Shown piece after piece: positions 9,560-20,329 of a stretch of DNA of 39,947 nucleotides. The position numbers and the translations under genes were made by a program. The DNA is from Prolixibacteraceae bacterium (GTDB lineage Bacteria > Bacteroidota > Bacteroidia > Bacteroidales > Prolixibacteraceae): NCBI GenBank assembly GCA_007116765.1, contig SKHV01000296.1, forward strand, positions 1-39,947, in the 5' to 3' direction. Position 1 is the first letter of the stretch; every line of letters starts with the position of its first letter. Below the pieces are notes generated by a model. It did no database searches, was not told the origin of the DNA, and saw only the letters and a list, made by a program, of their open reading frames with translations.

Positions 9560-11662
9560 ATGAATAAATTAATACCTGTCATTCTAATCATTATGGCATA
9601 CGGTTGCAGTCAACCCACGTTACAGTATCCTGAAACAAGGAAAGAAGCAGTAGTTGATACCTTTTACGGGGTAGCAGTTGAAGATCCATACCGATGGCTC
9701 GAAGACGAAAACTCGGAAGAAACAAAAGAATGGGTTAAAGCCCAAAATAAAGTAACTTTTGAACACCTTGAATCGCTTCCTTATCGAGAAGAAATAAGCA
9801 AACGCCTTACTGAACTTTGGGATTACCCCCGAACAGGAACACCTTTCAATATACATGGCAAATGGTTTGTTTATAAAAACAATGGCCTGCAAAACCAAAG
9901 CGTATTGTTCACAATGGAAAATCTTGATAGCGAACCCCGTGTATTGCTCGATCCAAACCTTTTGAGCAGCGATGGCACGGTAGCCTTAACCAGCATGGAT
10001 GTTTCTTCTTGTGGAAAGCTATTGGTATACGGAATAGCGCGATCGGGTTCCGATTGGAATGAAATTTTCGTAATGAACATTGAAAGCGGCGAGCTGCTAA
10101 GCGACCACATAAAGTGGGTTAAGTTCTCGCGCATTTCGTGTTTCGAAAATGGTTTCTTTTACAGCGCTTACGATGAACCGGTAGGTGGAACCGAATTGTC
10201 GGAAGCCAATACTGGACAAAAAATATATTTTCATGAATTTGGCACAAATCAAAGCGAAGATAAACTAATTTATGCGAACCCCGATATGCCAATGCGCATG
10301 TACAGATCAGGCCTCGACGAAAACCGCGAATTTCTATTTATATACGAATCTGAATCAACAAGTGGAAACGGGCTTTATATTAAAAACCTGAAAAAACCGG
10401 GGGCTGAAATCACCCAACTGGCCGAAGGCTTTGAATATAACTACAGTCCAATTGAAATAATCGACGGCAAAGTACTGGTACTCACCAACGACAATGCCCC
10501 GCGTTATAGGTTAATTGCAATTGACCTCCAAAACCCTAAACGCGAAAAATGGGAAACACTTATTCCCGAAAAAGAAAATACTTTAAGCGGCATTTCTTTT
10601 GCAGGCAATAAACTTTTTGCCTCGTATATGGTAGATGCCAAAAGCAAACTCGAAATATATTCAACAAAAGGATTACATATTGGCGATGTAGATTTGCCCG
10701 GGATTTGTTCAGCCAGCGGAATAAGAGGAACGGCGAAAGGCAATGAAGCATTTTATTCATACAGCTCGTTTAACACGCCCGGCACAGTTATAAAATATGA
10801 TACAGAAACCGGAGAATCGGAAGTATATTTTGAACCCGACGTTAAATTCAACCCCGACGACTTTGTAGTAAAACAAGAGTTTTATACAAGTGCCGATGGC
10901 ACTAAAATACCCATGTTTATAGTACATAAAAAAGGCATTGAACTGAACGGAAAAAACCCGGCCATGTTATATGGATACGGAGGATTTAACATCAGCTTGA
11001 CTCCATCCTTTTCAACTTCAACTCTATTTTATCTTGAAAATGGAGGTGTGTATGCCGTACCCAATATTCGTGGCGGTGGCGAATATGGAAAAGAATGGCA
11101 CCAGGCAGGTACCAAACTGCAAAAACAAAATGTATTCGACGATTTTATCGCAGCAGCAGAATACCTCATTGATGAGGGATATACAAATCCCGGACAACTG
11201 GCTATACGTGGAGGCTCAAATGGAGGATTGCTGGTAGGAGCTGTCACAAATCAGCGCCCCGATTTATTCAAAGTTGCACTACCTGCTGTAGGGGTGTTGG
11301 ATATGTTACGCTATCACTTGTTCACAATAGGCTATGCATGGGCTACCGATTATGGTCGAGTTGACGATAGTGAGAAAATGTTCAAATACCTTTACGGCTA
11401 CTCGCCTTTACACAATGTTAAGCCACAAAACTACCCGGCTATAATGGTAACTACAGCCGACCACGACGACCGCGTTGTGCCGGCACATTCTTATAAGTAC
11501 ATATCACGCATACAAGAATTGAATACTGGAAACTTACCTACACTCATTAGAATTGATGTGGATGCCGGTCATGGGAGTGGCAAACCTACTGAAAAAATTA
11601 TTGAAGAACATACCGATATTCATTCGTTTGTATTCTATCACACAGGCATTAAACAAAAGTAG
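9560..11662 (+). CDS. Prolyl oligopeptidase family (S9A) serine peptidase
   Basis: N-terminal YPETRKEAVVDTFYGVAVEDPYRWLEDENSEETKEWVKAQN; catalytic IRGGSNGGLLVGAVTNQRPDLFK; HDDRVVPAHSYKY; HGSGKPT. N-terminus resembles a lipoprotein signal (IMAYGCSQ). Confidence 0.95.
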   Translation: MNKLIPVILIIMAYGCSQPTLQYPETRKEAVVDTFYGVAVEDPYRWLEDENSEETKEWVKAQNKVTFEHLESLPYREEISKRLTELWDYPRTGTPFNIHGKWFVYKNNGLQNQSVLFTMENLDSEPRVLLDPNLLSSDGTVALTSMDVSSCGKLLVYGIARSGSDWNEIFVMNIESGELLSDHIKWVKFSRISCFENGFFYSAYDEPVGGTELSEANTGQKIYFHEFGTNQSEDKLIYANPDMPMRMYRSGLDENREFLFIYESESTSGNGLYIKNLKKPGAEITQLAEGFEYNYSPIEIIDGKVLVLTNDNAPRYRLIAIDLQNPKREKWETLIPEKENTLSGISFAGNKLFASYMVDAKSKLEIYSTKGLHIGDVDLPGICSASGIRGTAKGNEAFYSYSSFNTPGTVIKYDTETGESEVYFEPDVKFNPDDFVVKQEFYTSADGTKIPMFIVHKKGIELNGKNPAMLYGYGGFNISLTPSFSTSTLFYLENGGVYAVPNIRGGGEYGKEWHQAGTKLQKQNVFDDFIAAAEYLIDEGYTNPGQLAIRGGSNGGLLVGAVTNQRPDLFKVALPAVGVLDMLRYHLFTIGYAWATDYGRVDDSEKMFKYLYGYSPLHNVKPQNYPAIMVTTADHDDRVVPAHSYKYISRIQELNTGNLPTLIRIDVDAGHGSGKPTEKIIEEHTDIHSFVFYHTGIKQK

Positions 11663-11675
11663 TGTTAAATATAAA

Positions 11676-12305
11676 ATGAATTTTTTAGTAATTGAAGGGA
11701 ATATCGGTTCTGGAAAAACCACTCTGGCGAATATGATCAGTGAACACTACAATGCTCAATTTGTAGGAGAAGCTTTTGCCGATAACCCTTTTCTTGAAAA
11801 GTTTTATGCCGAACCACGAAGCTATGCTTTCACTCTCGAAATGTCGTTTATGGCCGAGCGCTATTCGCAATTGATGAATGAACTGCAAAACAGAGATTTA
11901 TTCAAAGACTTTGCCGTAGCCGATTACTATTTCATGAAATCACTCATTTTTGCCAGTGTAACACTTAAAGATGACGAGTACAATTTATACCGAAAATTTT
12001 TCGACATTATCTATTCAAGGCTGCCCCGCCCCGACCTTTATGTGTACCTGCACAAAAATGTTTCAAACCTAAAAGATCAAATCAATAAAAGAGGACGATC
12101 CTACGAAAAAAACATCAGCCCCGATTACCTTGAAAACATCACCAATGCTTATTTCAGGTTTTTTAAACAACAACAGGATTTCCCTGTTGTTATTATAGAT
12201 ACCAATCAGATTGATTTTGTTAAAAATGAAACTGATTACAAGAAAATTTGCAATGCTATATTTAATAATACATACAAGTCAGGAATAACACGCATTTTGT
12301 TATGA
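11676..12305 (+). CDS. Deoxynucleoside kinase
   Basis: P-loop FLVIEGNIGSGKTTLANMI; later YVYLHKNVSNLKDQINKRGRSYEKNIS, typical of the dNK family. The ORF track extends 5' into the S9 gene; ATG at 11676 is the likely start. Confidence 0.9.
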   Translation: MNFLVIEGNIGSGKTTLANMISEHYNAQFVGEAFADNPFLEKFYAEPRSYAFTLEMSFMAERYSQLMNELQNRDLFKDFAVADYYFMKSLIFASVTLKDDEYNLYRKFFDIIYSRLPRPDLYVYLHKNVSNLKDQINKRGRSYEKNISPDYLENITNAYFRFFKQQQDFPVVIIDTNQIDFVKNETDYKKICNAIFNNTYKSGITRILL

Positions 12306-12346
12306 CAAAATTTTGCATTTTGCCTTTCTTGTTTCAAAAACATTCT

Positions 12347-12354
12347 TATTTTTG
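12347..12354 (+). promoter_or_regulatory. Bacteroidota-type -7 box (TATTTTTG) upstream of the TPR lipoprotein gene
   Basis: TAnnTTTG match about 45 bp upstream of the start at 12399, with TTG-containing sequence upstream. Confidence 0.5.
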
Positions 12355-12398
12355 TACTAAATGTGTGAAATGTTAACAAATAAAATAATGAGTCCATC

Positions 12399-14150
12399 AT
12401 GAAACAATTCAACTTTAAATTACTAGTGCTGTTTACAACAGCTACATTATTGCTTAGCAGTTGTGCTAGCATTAAGAAAATGAAAAAAAATGCTGACGAT
12501 ATCAGGTGGGAAGTAGCACCAACGGTACTTGAAGCACATGCAGGTCAGGTTAAAGTTTCTGTAGAAGGTCAAATGCCTGAAAAATACTTTGCCAAAAAAG
12601 CTACTGCAACTATTACTCCTGTTGTAAAATACAACAATGAGGAAATTGCCTATCCGGCAATCACGCTCCAAGGAGAAAAAGTAACAGCAAACAATGCCGT
12701 TATTAGTTTCGATGAAGGTGGCAACTTTCAGGTACAGGGTGCTATTCCTTATGAAGATGCGATGAAAATGTCTGAATTGCAAGTTAAAATTGTGGCTAGC
12801 CAAGGAACAAATTCACTTGACTTCGACCCTATTAAAATTGCCGACGGTGTAATTGCTACTTCTGAACTTGTGGTTAAAGAAGGCATGCCTGTTATTGGTA
12901 TTCAAAAAGGGGTAAACAATACTGGAAAATACGATCCAACTATCGATGCCTTCCAACGTGTTGTACCCGATGAGTATGTTGCAGACATCAAATACCTTAT
13001 CAATAGTGCATTTGTACGTGCCGAGCAAACTCGTTCAGCTGATGTAAATACTTTTAAAGAATACGCTAAAACTGCGAAGGAAGATGAACGCAAAGAATTA
13101 AAAGGAATTGAAGTTTCAGCTTATGCATCTCCTGATGGTGCGCTTGACTGGAACGAGCAGCTTTCACAACAACGCGAAAGAACTGCGTCAAACTATCTGT
13201 CATCACAACTTAAACGTGCAGGTATTGATGTAAATTTGAACACAAAATATACTGCCGAAGATTGGGAAGGTTTCAAAGAATTGATGGAACAATCAGACAT
13301 TCAGGACAAAGAACTAATTTTACGTGTGCTTTCAATGTACACCGACCCTGAAGTACGTGAAAGAGAAATTCGTAACTTATCTGAAGCTTTCGACGCTGTG
13401 GCTGATGAAATTCTACCTCAGTTACGTCGTGCAAAATTCTTAGCCTCTGTTGACCTTATTGGTAAAACTGATGCTGAATTACTTGCTGCTGCTGAAAACG
13501 AACCAGCAACACTTAACCAAGCTGAGCTTATTCACGCTGCAGTATTAACCGATGATCTTGCAAAGAAAAAAGCTTTCTTCAACTCATTCATCCGCCAATT
13601 TGGTGATGACTGGAGAGGTTACAACAACTTAGGTATGGTTCAGATAATGGAAGGTGACTACAATGCAGCATCAGGAAACTTTGAAAAAGCTGACCAGCTT
13701 GACAATAACAACCCAATAATTCAAAACAACCTTGGAGTTATTGCATTAAATAACGATGAAATAAATAAAGCAAGAGAATTATTCTCGGCTGCTTCGGGTG
13801 TTGGTCCACAAGTTGATTACAACATGGGTATAGTTAGCATTGCCCGTGCCGAATACGACAACGCAGTAAGATATTTTGGCGACTGCACAGCTCCTAACGC
13901 TGCTTTAGCAAAAATATTAGCAGGCGACAACAACGGTGCTTTAAGAATTCTTGAAGCTACTGAAGACGAAAGTGCTTTTGCTGATTACCTTAAAGCAGTT
14001 GTTGGTGCACGTACCGCAAAAGAAAACTTAGTAATAGAAAGCTTAACTTCAGCTGTAAACAAAGATGCTGCAATGAAAGCTGCTGCTAAAACAGATCTCG
14101 AATTTGCGAAGTATTTCGACAATCCTAAATTTTTAGAAGTTGTGAACTAA
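12399..14150 (+). CDS. TPR-containing outer-membrane lipoprotein with OmpA-like segment
   Basis: Lipobox LLLSSCASI; OmpA-like GIEVSAYASPDGALDWNEQLSQQRERTASNYLSSQL; C-terminal TPR-like repeats (GYNNLGMVQIMEGDYNAASGNFEKADQLDNNNPIIQNNLGVIALNNDEINKARELF). Confidence 0.8.
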   Translation: MKQFNFKLLVLFTTATLLLSSCASIKKMKKNADDIRWEVAPTVLEAHAGQVKVSVEGQMPEKYFAKKATATITPVVKYNNEEIAYPAITLQGEKVTANNAVISFDEGGNFQVQGAIPYEDAMKMSELQVKIVASQGTNSLDFDPIKIADGVIATSELVVKEGMPVIGIQKGVNNTGKYDPTIDAFQRVVPDEYVADIKYLINSAFVRAEQTRSADVNTFKEYAKTAKEDERKELKGIEVSAYASPDGALDWNEQLSQQRERTASNYLSSQLKRAGIDVNLNTKYTAEDWEGFKELMEQSDIQDKELILRVLSMYTDPEVREREIRNLSEAFDAVADEILPQLRRAKFLASVDLIGKTDAELLAAAENEPATLNQAELIHAAVLTDDLAKKKAFFNSFIRQFGDDWRGYNNLGMVQIMEGDYNAASGNFEKADQLDNNNPIIQNNLGVIALNNDEINKARELFSAASGVGPQVDYNMGIVSIARAEYDNAVRYFGDCTAPNAALAKILAGDNNGALRILEATEDESAFADYLKAVVGARTAKENLVIESLTSAVNKDAAMKAAAKTDLEFAKYFDNPKFLEVVN

Positions 14151-14167
14151 TTTTCAGTTCAACATAA

Positions 14168-14208
14168 AAAAACAAAAGGTCGGAGATTTTCTCCGGCCTT
14201 TTTGTTTT
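14168..14208. terminator. Bidirectional terminator between convergent genes
   Basis: AAAACAAAAGGTCGGAG...CTCCGGCCTTTTTGTTTT hairpin with A/T runs on both sides, between a + gene ending at 14150 and a - gene ending at 14247. Confidence 0.8.
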
Positions 14209-14246
14209 ATGTATTCCAGAATGGAATGTAATCTGTGCTATTTGCG

Positions 14247-15623
14247 TCATCTGCGAGAAACATTTTCCTCGGTAAAGTACTTGTAAAATAGAGGAATGGT
14301 CTCTATCCCTTTGTAAAAGTTATGCAAAGGGAAGTTCTCGTTGGGCGAGTGAATGGCATCAGACTCAAGTCCAAAACCCATAAGCAATGATTTTATTCCC
14401 AAAATCTCTTCAAAAGTGGCAATAATTGGAATACTTCCACCACTACGCACAGGAACCGGTAAGGTTCCGATTGTATCGTTAAGTGCCTTTTCGGCTGCCA
14501 AATAAGCCGGATGATCAATAGGACAAACATAGGCCTGCCCTCCGTGTAACTCTTCAACTTTAACTTTGACCGATTTAGGGGCAATGCGAATCAGGTAATC
14601 TTCTAAAAGCTTAGCTATTTCTTTATGGTTTTGGTCGGGTACCAAACGGCACGAAAGTTTAGCATAAGCTTTTGACGGCAGTACCGTTTTGGCTCCTTCA
14701 CCTGAAAAGCCGCCCCAAATACCACAAACATCGAACGATGGACGTATGCCGGTACGCTCAATTGTTGTGTAGCCCTCTTCGCCTTGTAATTGGTCAACTG
14801 CAATGGATTTTTTGTATTCATCTTCGTTGTAGGGGCGTTTGTTGAGTAATTCCCGCTCTTTATTATTTGCTACAAGAACCTTATCATAGAAGCCGGGTAT
14901 TGTAATTTCATTTTTATCGTTGGTGCACTTCGAAATTAGTATGCAAAGCTCATTAATGGGATTGGCCACTGCTCCGCCAAAGAGGCCTGAATGCAAATCG
15001 CGGTTTGGACCTGTTACTTCAACCTGCCAATAAGCAAGTCCCCTGAGTCCTGTGGTTATTGCCGGTACTTCGGGGCTTATCATTGTGGTGTCCGATACCA
15101 AAATCACATCGGCCTTGAGCATCTGCTTGTTTTCTTCACAAAACTTACCCAGACTGGGTGAACCTATTTCTTCTTCACCTTCAATCATGAATTTCACATT
15201 ACAGGGCAGTGTATTGGTTTTTACCATATATTCAAAAGCTTTTGCATGCATAAATCCCTGTCCTTTGTCATCGTCGGCACCACGCGCCCAAATTTTGCCG
15301 TCTTTTATTACAGGCTCAAAGGGGTCAGTATCCCATAAATCAACCGGGTCAACCGGCATTACGTCCATGTGAGCATACACCAGGATGGTCGGTAACGACG
15401 GGTCGATAATTTTCTCACCGTATGTTACCGGATGACCTTCGGTTTCCATTACTTCTGCTTTATCGGCTCCGGCATCGATGAGTGTCTTTTTCCAGTATTC
15501 GGCCGCACGATACATGTCTTGTTTATGTTTGGAATCTGAACTGATGGAAGGAATTCTGATTAAATCAAATAATTCTTCCAAAAAGCGCTCTTTATTGCTT
15601 TCAATATACTCTTTTACTGTCAT
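14247..15623 (-). CDS. M20 family dipeptidase
   Basis: VYAHMDVMPVDPVDLWDTDPFEPVIKDGKIWARGADDDKGQGFMHAKAFEY...FMIEGEEEIGSPSL metal-binding motifs of M20 dipeptidases. Confidence 0.94.
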   Translation of the reverse strand: MTVKEYIESNKERFLEELFDLIRIPSISSDSKHKQDMYRAAEYWKKTLIDAGADKAEVMETEGHPVTYGEKIIDPSLPTILVYAHMDVMPVDPVDLWDTDPFEPVIKDGKIWARGADDDKGQGFMHAKAFEYMVKTNTLPCNVKFMIEGEEEIGSPSLGKFCEENKQMLKADVILVSDTTMISPEVPAITTGLRGLAYWQVEVTGPNRDLHSGLFGGAVANPINELCILISKCTNDKNEITIPGFYDKVLVANNKERELLNKRPYNEDEYKKSIAVDQLQGEEGYTTIERTGIRPSFDVCGIWGGFSGEGAKTVLPSKAYAKLSCRLVPDQNHKEIAKLLEDYLIRIAPKSVKVKVEELHGGQAYVCPIDHPAYLAAEKALNDTIGTLPVPVRSGGSIPIIATFEEILGIKSLLMGFGLESDAIHSPNENFPLHNFYKGIETIPLFYKYFTEENVSRR

Positions 15624-15765
15624 CTTATTTGTTGTTTATTATTTTCAGCAAATTAGTAAAAAAATGGCAAATGCCTGACATGATTTTTGGCAGCTATGGT
15701 TTGATTCTGCCTTCTCTTACCCTTACTAAAAGCACAATTCCTGCACTTATTAATACTACTTTATG

Positions 15766-16179
15766 TTATTTTGGAACAAATTTTAATGATACTGAATTAA
15801 CACAGTGGCGGGTATTTTTTGAAGTAAACCTTTCTCCTACAAACACATGCCCCAAATGCCCTTCGCAATTTGCACAGATAATTTCAGTGCGGCGTCCATC
15901 AGCATCGGGAATATGTTTTACCGCCCCTTCGATTTCATCGTCGAAAGCCGGCCAGCCACAGCCACTGTGAAACTTGTCGTTGGAATCAAAAAGTGGTGCT
16001 TCGCATTTGCGGCACACGTAAATACCTTTATCGAAATGGTCGGTATATTCGCCGGTAAACGGACGCTCGGTTCCTTTCATTTCAATTACATACTTCTCCA
16101 GCTCATTCAGCTTATTGTATTGTATTGAATCATTTTGCATAATATTTAGTATTAGTGCTGCTATAAAAATTGCAATCAT
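15766..16179 (-). CDS. msrB: Peptide-methionine (R)-S-oxide reductase MsrB
   Basis: [46 protein letters not shown]...[15 protein letters not shown]...[11 protein letters not shown]: zinc CxxC motifs and catalytic RHCVNS. Precise N-terminus uncertain. Confidence 0.95.
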   Translation of the reverse strand: MIAIFIAALILNIMQNDSIQYNKLNELEKYVIEMKGTERPFTGEYTDHFDKGIYVCRKCEAPLFDSNDKFHSGCGWPAFDDEIEGAVKHIPDADGRRTEIICANCEGHLGHVFVGERFTSKNTRHCVNSVSLKFVPK

Positions 16180-16317
16180 TGCTTTTTACTATTGAGATGT
16201 TTATTAAAATAATACATGATGTAGGTTTTTACTACGGACAGGACAATTTTTAAGTGTATTTTGTTGAGTGAATTAACGTTTTTTATACATTTATACGATA
16301 ATCAAAATTATTTAAAT

Positions 16318-17154
16318 ATGAAATTCTTAAAATACATTTCTCTGATACTTGCATTTGCCTCGCTGTCATTGTTTGCACATTCGCAAGTGAACAGTTCTTA
16401 TATGGGAAAGTTCGATAAAGAAAAAGATTTACTGCTTGCACAATTTGATTGTAAAACCGATGTTGACGATTTGCATTCGGTTGCAGCTTTTGCTACTATT
16501 TTGGGCGATGATGAGTTTTCGGGAATCAGATATTATGCAGTGGCCGGGGCATATGGAATACAGGGTGGACTTTATGTGCCCCCTAATGACTTATTTGCAA
16601 AAGCTTTTGGTGGAAAATGGTCAGATGCTCATGCCAATTTTGAACAAGCCGTTGATGAGGTTTACGCTGTTGTGATTGAAACAATACAAAACGGAGGCAG
16701 CGTATGGGTTGCTGAAGCGGGTCAATCGGATTTTTCAGCTTCGGTAATTGAAAAAGTAATGTCGAAACATCCTGGCATTGATCTAAAAAACAAGTTTCAT
16801 GTAGTGCAGCACAGCAATTGGAACGAGGAAAGTACTGCTCCTGATAAACTTCAATTTGTTAAAGCGAACATTCAATATCATAAAATTGCCGATGGTAATG
16901 CATACGGAAATGGAACACCATGCTACCGAACAGAGGAGCAAATCAACCCTTTAGAGGAACTTGACAATGCCCATCTGAAAGAAGTATGGGATATAGCCAT
17001 AAAGCTTGCCAACCGTTACAATGGAAGTGAAGGGCGCTATAACAATGAAGCCATTGCAAAAGGCGGCCTCGACTTTTCAGATGTTTCAGAAATAAGCTGG
17101 ATACTGGAAATAGAAGGAGCCAATACAGTTAACGAATTTTTAAAACGATTTTAG
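16318..17154 (+). CDS. Secreted protein with nucleoside-hydrolase-like fold (tentative)
   Basis: Signal peptide MKFLKYISLILAFASLSLFAHSQ; Asp-rich motif LLLAQFDCKTDVDDLHSVAAFATIL resembles the nucleoside hydrolase DxDxxxDD motif. Track start at 16261 is probably too early. Confidence 0.6.
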   Translation: MKFLKYISLILAFASLSLFAHSQVNSSYMGKFDKEKDLLLAQFDCKTDVDDLHSVAAFATILGDDEFSGIRYYAVAGAYGIQGGLYVPPNDLFAKAFGGKWSDAHANFEQAVDEVYAVVIETIQNGGSVWVAEAGQSDFSASVIEKVMSKHPGIDLKNKFHVVQHSNWNEESTAPDKLQFVKANIQYHKIADGNAYGNGTPCYRTEEQINPLEELDNAHLKEVWDIAIKLANRYNGSEGRYNNEAIAKGGLDFSDVSEISWILEIEGANTVNEFLKRF

Positions 17155-17252
17155 TCCATTAATTTATAAGTAACATGCACTAAATACAAACCTAATCTCT
17201 TAAAAGTTGTAATGATATAAGTTTGTATTTTACATGTTTTGTAAAGCTTGGC

Positions 17253-19880
17253 TTATTTTAAACCTGCAATACGTGCTTCCAGGGCTTTAATTTTGTCTTC
17301 GGCATCGGCTTGTTTTTTGCGCTCAACATCAACCACCTGAGCGGGGGCATTGTTTACAAAACGCTCGTTGCTGAGTTTTTTCAATACCGATTTCAAAAAG
17401 CCTTTGGTATATTCAAGCTCTTCGGTGAGTTTTTTCAATTCTTCTTCCACATCGATTTTGTCGCCCAGCGAAATGAAGAAACCCGAAGTTTTTACCCTGA
17501 ACGATGCAGCACCTTTTACATCGGCATCAATTACACTCAGTGCCGACAAGTTACCCATTTTCACCATGACCGGGATAAGCCTGTCATCGAAGCCTTTTGT
17601 GCCGGGGTTAACCTGTATTTCCAGTTCTTCTTTCATGGCCATGTTGGCCTCTTTGCGCACGTTGCGGATTCCTGAAATTACTTCCTTGGCATCTTCAAAG
17701 CTAACAAGCAGTGGTTCGTCAATATTGGCCACAATGGGCATGTCCGAGGTCATAATACTTTCGCCTTCTTTACGTGGCGAAAGTAATTGCCATACTTCTT
17801 CCGAAATGAAAGGCATGAAGGGGTGCAAAATGCGCATTACCTTATCGAAGAGGTCGATTACTTCGTTGTATGTTTTCCCATCGATGGGTTGTTGGTAAGC
17901 GGGTTTTACCACCTCGAGCAACCACGATGAGAATTCGTCGCGAATGGTGGTGTAAATGAGCATGAGTGCATCGGAAATACGGAACTTGCTAAAATGGTCG
18001 TCCATTTCGACAATGGTTTTGTTCAGTTTCGAAGTAAACCATTCTATTGCCAGGCTTGAATGCTCGGGTTGGGGCAGGGTTTGGTCTACTTCCCAGTTTT
18101 TCACTAATCGGAAAGCGTTCCATATTTTTGCGGTGAAATTACGGCCTTGCTCGGGCAGTGCCTCATCGAAGAGCAAATCGCCACCGGCAGGCGAGCAAAA
18201 CAACATGCCCACGCGCACACCGTCGGCGCCATACTTGGCAATCAGGTCGAGCGGGTCGGGCGAATTGCCCAGTTGTTTCGACATTTTTCGGCCTTGTTTG
18301 TCGCGCACCATGCCCGTGAAATACACGTTTTTGAACGGAAAAGTCCCACGAAACTCGTAGCCGGCAATAATCATGCGGGCTACCCAAAAGAAAATAATAT
18401 CGTGCCCGGTAACCAAATCGTTGGTGGGGTAGTAATAATCAACTTCGTTGTTATCGGGGTTGAAACCGTCGAATACCGAAATGGGCCACAGCCAGCTCGA
18501 TGCCCAGGTGTCGAGCACATCTTCTTCCTGATTAAGCCCAGCCATGGTTAAGCCTGAATTTCCGGTTTGTTCCTGCGCCAGTTTAAGCGCTTCTTCGGCC
18601 GTTGCGGCAACCACGTAACTGCCATCTTCGAGGTAGTAAACCGGTATACGGTGCCCCCACCACAACTGGCGCGAAATACACCAGTCCTTCACATTCCCCA
18701 TCCAGTGGCGATAAAGGTTTTTGAATTTCTTGGGGTGGAATTCAACTTCGTCGGTTTCGACAGCATCGAATGCAGGCTTGGCCAGCTCGGTCATTTTCAA
18801 AAACCATTGCGCCGAAATTTTGGGTTCGATGGCCACGCCCGTACGTTCCGAAAAGCCTACTTTGTTGGTGTAGTTTTCAACCTTCACAAGGTTGCCGGCT
18901 TTTTCAAGTTCGGGAACTATTTTTTTGCGAACTTCAAAGCGATCCTCGCCAACGAATAGTTGAGCAGCTTCGCTCAAGGTGCCATCGTCGTTAAAGGTAT
19001 CGATTATTTCGAGCTTGTGGCGCAAACCAATTTCGTAATCGTTTACATCGTGCGCGGGGGTAATTTTGAGGCAGCCGGTTCCAAATTCCATATCCACGTA
19101 ATCGTCCATGATTACTGGCACCGAACGGTTTACCAAAGGCACCTGCACCCTTTTGCCAGCAAGGTGCTTGAAACGCTCGTCGTTAGGATTCACACAAACC
19201 GCGGTATCGCCCAGAATGGTTTCGGGGCGGGTGGTTGCCACAGTAACCCATTCGTCCTCGGCATCCTCAATTTCATAGCGTACGAAATATAGTTTCGATT
19301 GCTCTTCTTTGTGGATTACCTCTTCGTCCGACAGGGCCGTTTTGGCTGCAGGATCCCAGTTTACCATTCGAATGCCACGATAAATCAGGCCTTTGCTGTA
19401 TAAGTCGACAAATACTTTTATTACGGAATTGCTTCGTTCTTCGTCCATGGTAAAACAGGTGCGGTCCCAATCGCACGAAGCTCCAAGTTTTTTCAACTGT
19501 TCAAGAATTATGCCCCCGTGTTTTTCTTTCCACTCCCAGGCATGTTCCAGAAAGCTCTCGCGGGTGAGGCTGCTTTTTTTGATGCCTTCGTTTTCGAGTT
19601 TTGCCACTACTTTTGCCTCGGTCGCAATGGAAGCATGGTCGGTTCCGGGAACCCAGCAGGCATTTTTGCCCTGCATGCGCGCACGACGCACCAGTATGTC
19701 TTGGATGGTATTGTTGAGCATGTGCCCCATGTGCAACACACCGGTAACGTTTGGCGGCGGTATTACTATGGTGTAAGGCTCACGCTCATCGGGGGTTGAA
19801 TGGAAAAACTTGTTGTCCATCCAGTATTTGTACCATTTGTCTTCAACCAATGCAGGTTCGTATTTTCCGGAAATTTCCAT
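17253..19880 (-). CDS. valS: Valyl-tRNA synthetase
   Basis: [25 protein letters not shown] (HIGH-type), [18 protein letters not shown] (KMSKS), VWQLLSPR...; C-terminal coiled-coil arm. Confidence 0.98.
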   Translation of the reverse strand: MEISGKYEPALVEDKWYKYWMDNKFFHSTPDEREPYTIVIPPPNVTGVLHMGHMLNNTIQDILVRRARMQGKNACWVPGTDHASIATEAKVVAKLENEGIKKSSLTRESFLEHAWEWKEKHGGIILEQLKKLGASCDWDRTCFTMDEERSNSVIKVFVDLYSKGLIYRGIRMVNWDPAAKTALSDEEVIHKEEQSKLYFVRYEIEDAEDEWVTVATTRPETILGDTAVCVNPNDERFKHLAGKRVQVPLVNRSVPVIMDDYVDMEFGTGCLKITPAHDVNDYEIGLRHKLEIIDTFNDDGTLSEAAQLFVGEDRFEVRKKIVPELEKAGNLVKVENYTNKVGFSERTGVAIEPKISAQWFLKMTELAKPAFDAVETDEVEFHPKKFKNLYRHWMGNVKDWCISRQLWWGHRIPVYYLEDGSYVVAATAEEALKLAQEQTGNSGLTMAGLNQEEDVLDTWASSWLWPISVFDGFNPDNNEVDYYYPTNDLVTGHDIIFFWVARMIIAGYEFRGTFPFKNVYFTGMVRDKQGRKMSKQLGNSPDPLDLIAKYGADGVRVGMLFCSPAGGDLLFDEALPEQGRNFTAKIWNAFRLVKNWEVDQTLPQPEHSSLAIEWFTSKLNKTIVEMDDHFSKFRISDALMLIYTTIRDEFSSWLLEVVKPAYQQPIDGKTYNEVIDLFDKVMRILHPFMPFISEEVWQLLSPRKEGESIMTSDMPIVANIDEPLLVSFEDAKEVISGIRNVRKEANMAMKEELEIQVNPGTKGFDDRLIPVMVKMGNLSALSVIDADVKGAASFRVKTSGFFISLGDKIDVEEELKKLTEELEYTKGFLKSVLKKLSNERFVNNAPAQVVDVERKKQADAEDKIKALEARIAGLK

Positions 19881-19922
19881 AAGAATATGATATTTTGAAT
19901 ATTCGGTTTAAAATCAAAGGTG

Positions 19923-19930
19923 CAAAAATA
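19923..19930 (-). promoter_or_regulatory. -7 box (TATTTTTG on minus strand) upstream of valS
   Basis: Minus strand reads TTTTTTATATTTTTGCACC about 43 bp upstream of the valS start. Confidence 0.5.
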
Positions 19931-20022
19931 TAAAAAATGTGCAGTACTTGGTTGGAATTAGGGGAAGTTGTTGGAATTGAATTAAAATAGGGATTGCTAA
20001 ATTATTCCCAAAGTCCTATAAA

Positions 20023-20182
20023 AATGGGGCTGTCTAAAAAGTCATTAATTAGGCCACAAATACACAAAAACACCAAGGCAACACGAAGCATTAAGTACTC
20101 GCAATCTAGGTTTTATGAAATCTTTGTGCCCTTGAGCCTTTGTGGCAAATTTAGTTTTCATGACTTTTTAGACAGCCCCATT
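20023..20182. repeat. 160-bp foldback (MITE-like) intergenic element with 23-bp perfect terminal inverted repeats
   Basis: AATGGGGCTGTCTAAAAAGTCAT (20023-20045) is the exact reverse complement of ATGACTTTTTAGACAGCCCCATT (20160-20182). Confidence 0.85.
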
Positions 20183-20281
20183 CACCTAAAGTTATAATTT
20201 TGAGTGAATACATTAATCAGTAAATTGAAAAGCAGTTTTTACAGCTAAAAAAACACCCCGTTACTTGCCTGAAAATTCTAT

Positions 20282-20312
20282 TTTGCCAATTCAATTTTGA
20301 AATCTACATTTG
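20282..20312 (+). promoter_or_regulatory. Bacteroidota housekeeping promoter upstream of the AEC transporter gene
   Basis: TTTG (20282-20285), 19-bp spacer, TACATTTG (20305-20312), ATG at 20330. Confidence 0.7.
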
Positions 20313-20329
20313 TACACTAATTCACACTT

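Noticed and set aside
17182-17230. Possible terminator hairpin AAATACAAAC...GTTTGTATTT between the nucleoside-hydrolase-like gene and valS
   Set aside because: Only 10 bp of AT-rich pairing with a 29-nt loop; too weak to call.
18147-18959. Several 130-aa plus-strand ORFs within valS, and similar ones in the AsmA-like and S41 genes
   Set aside because: Antisense frames of strongly supported genes; sequences are low-complexity and lack family signatures.
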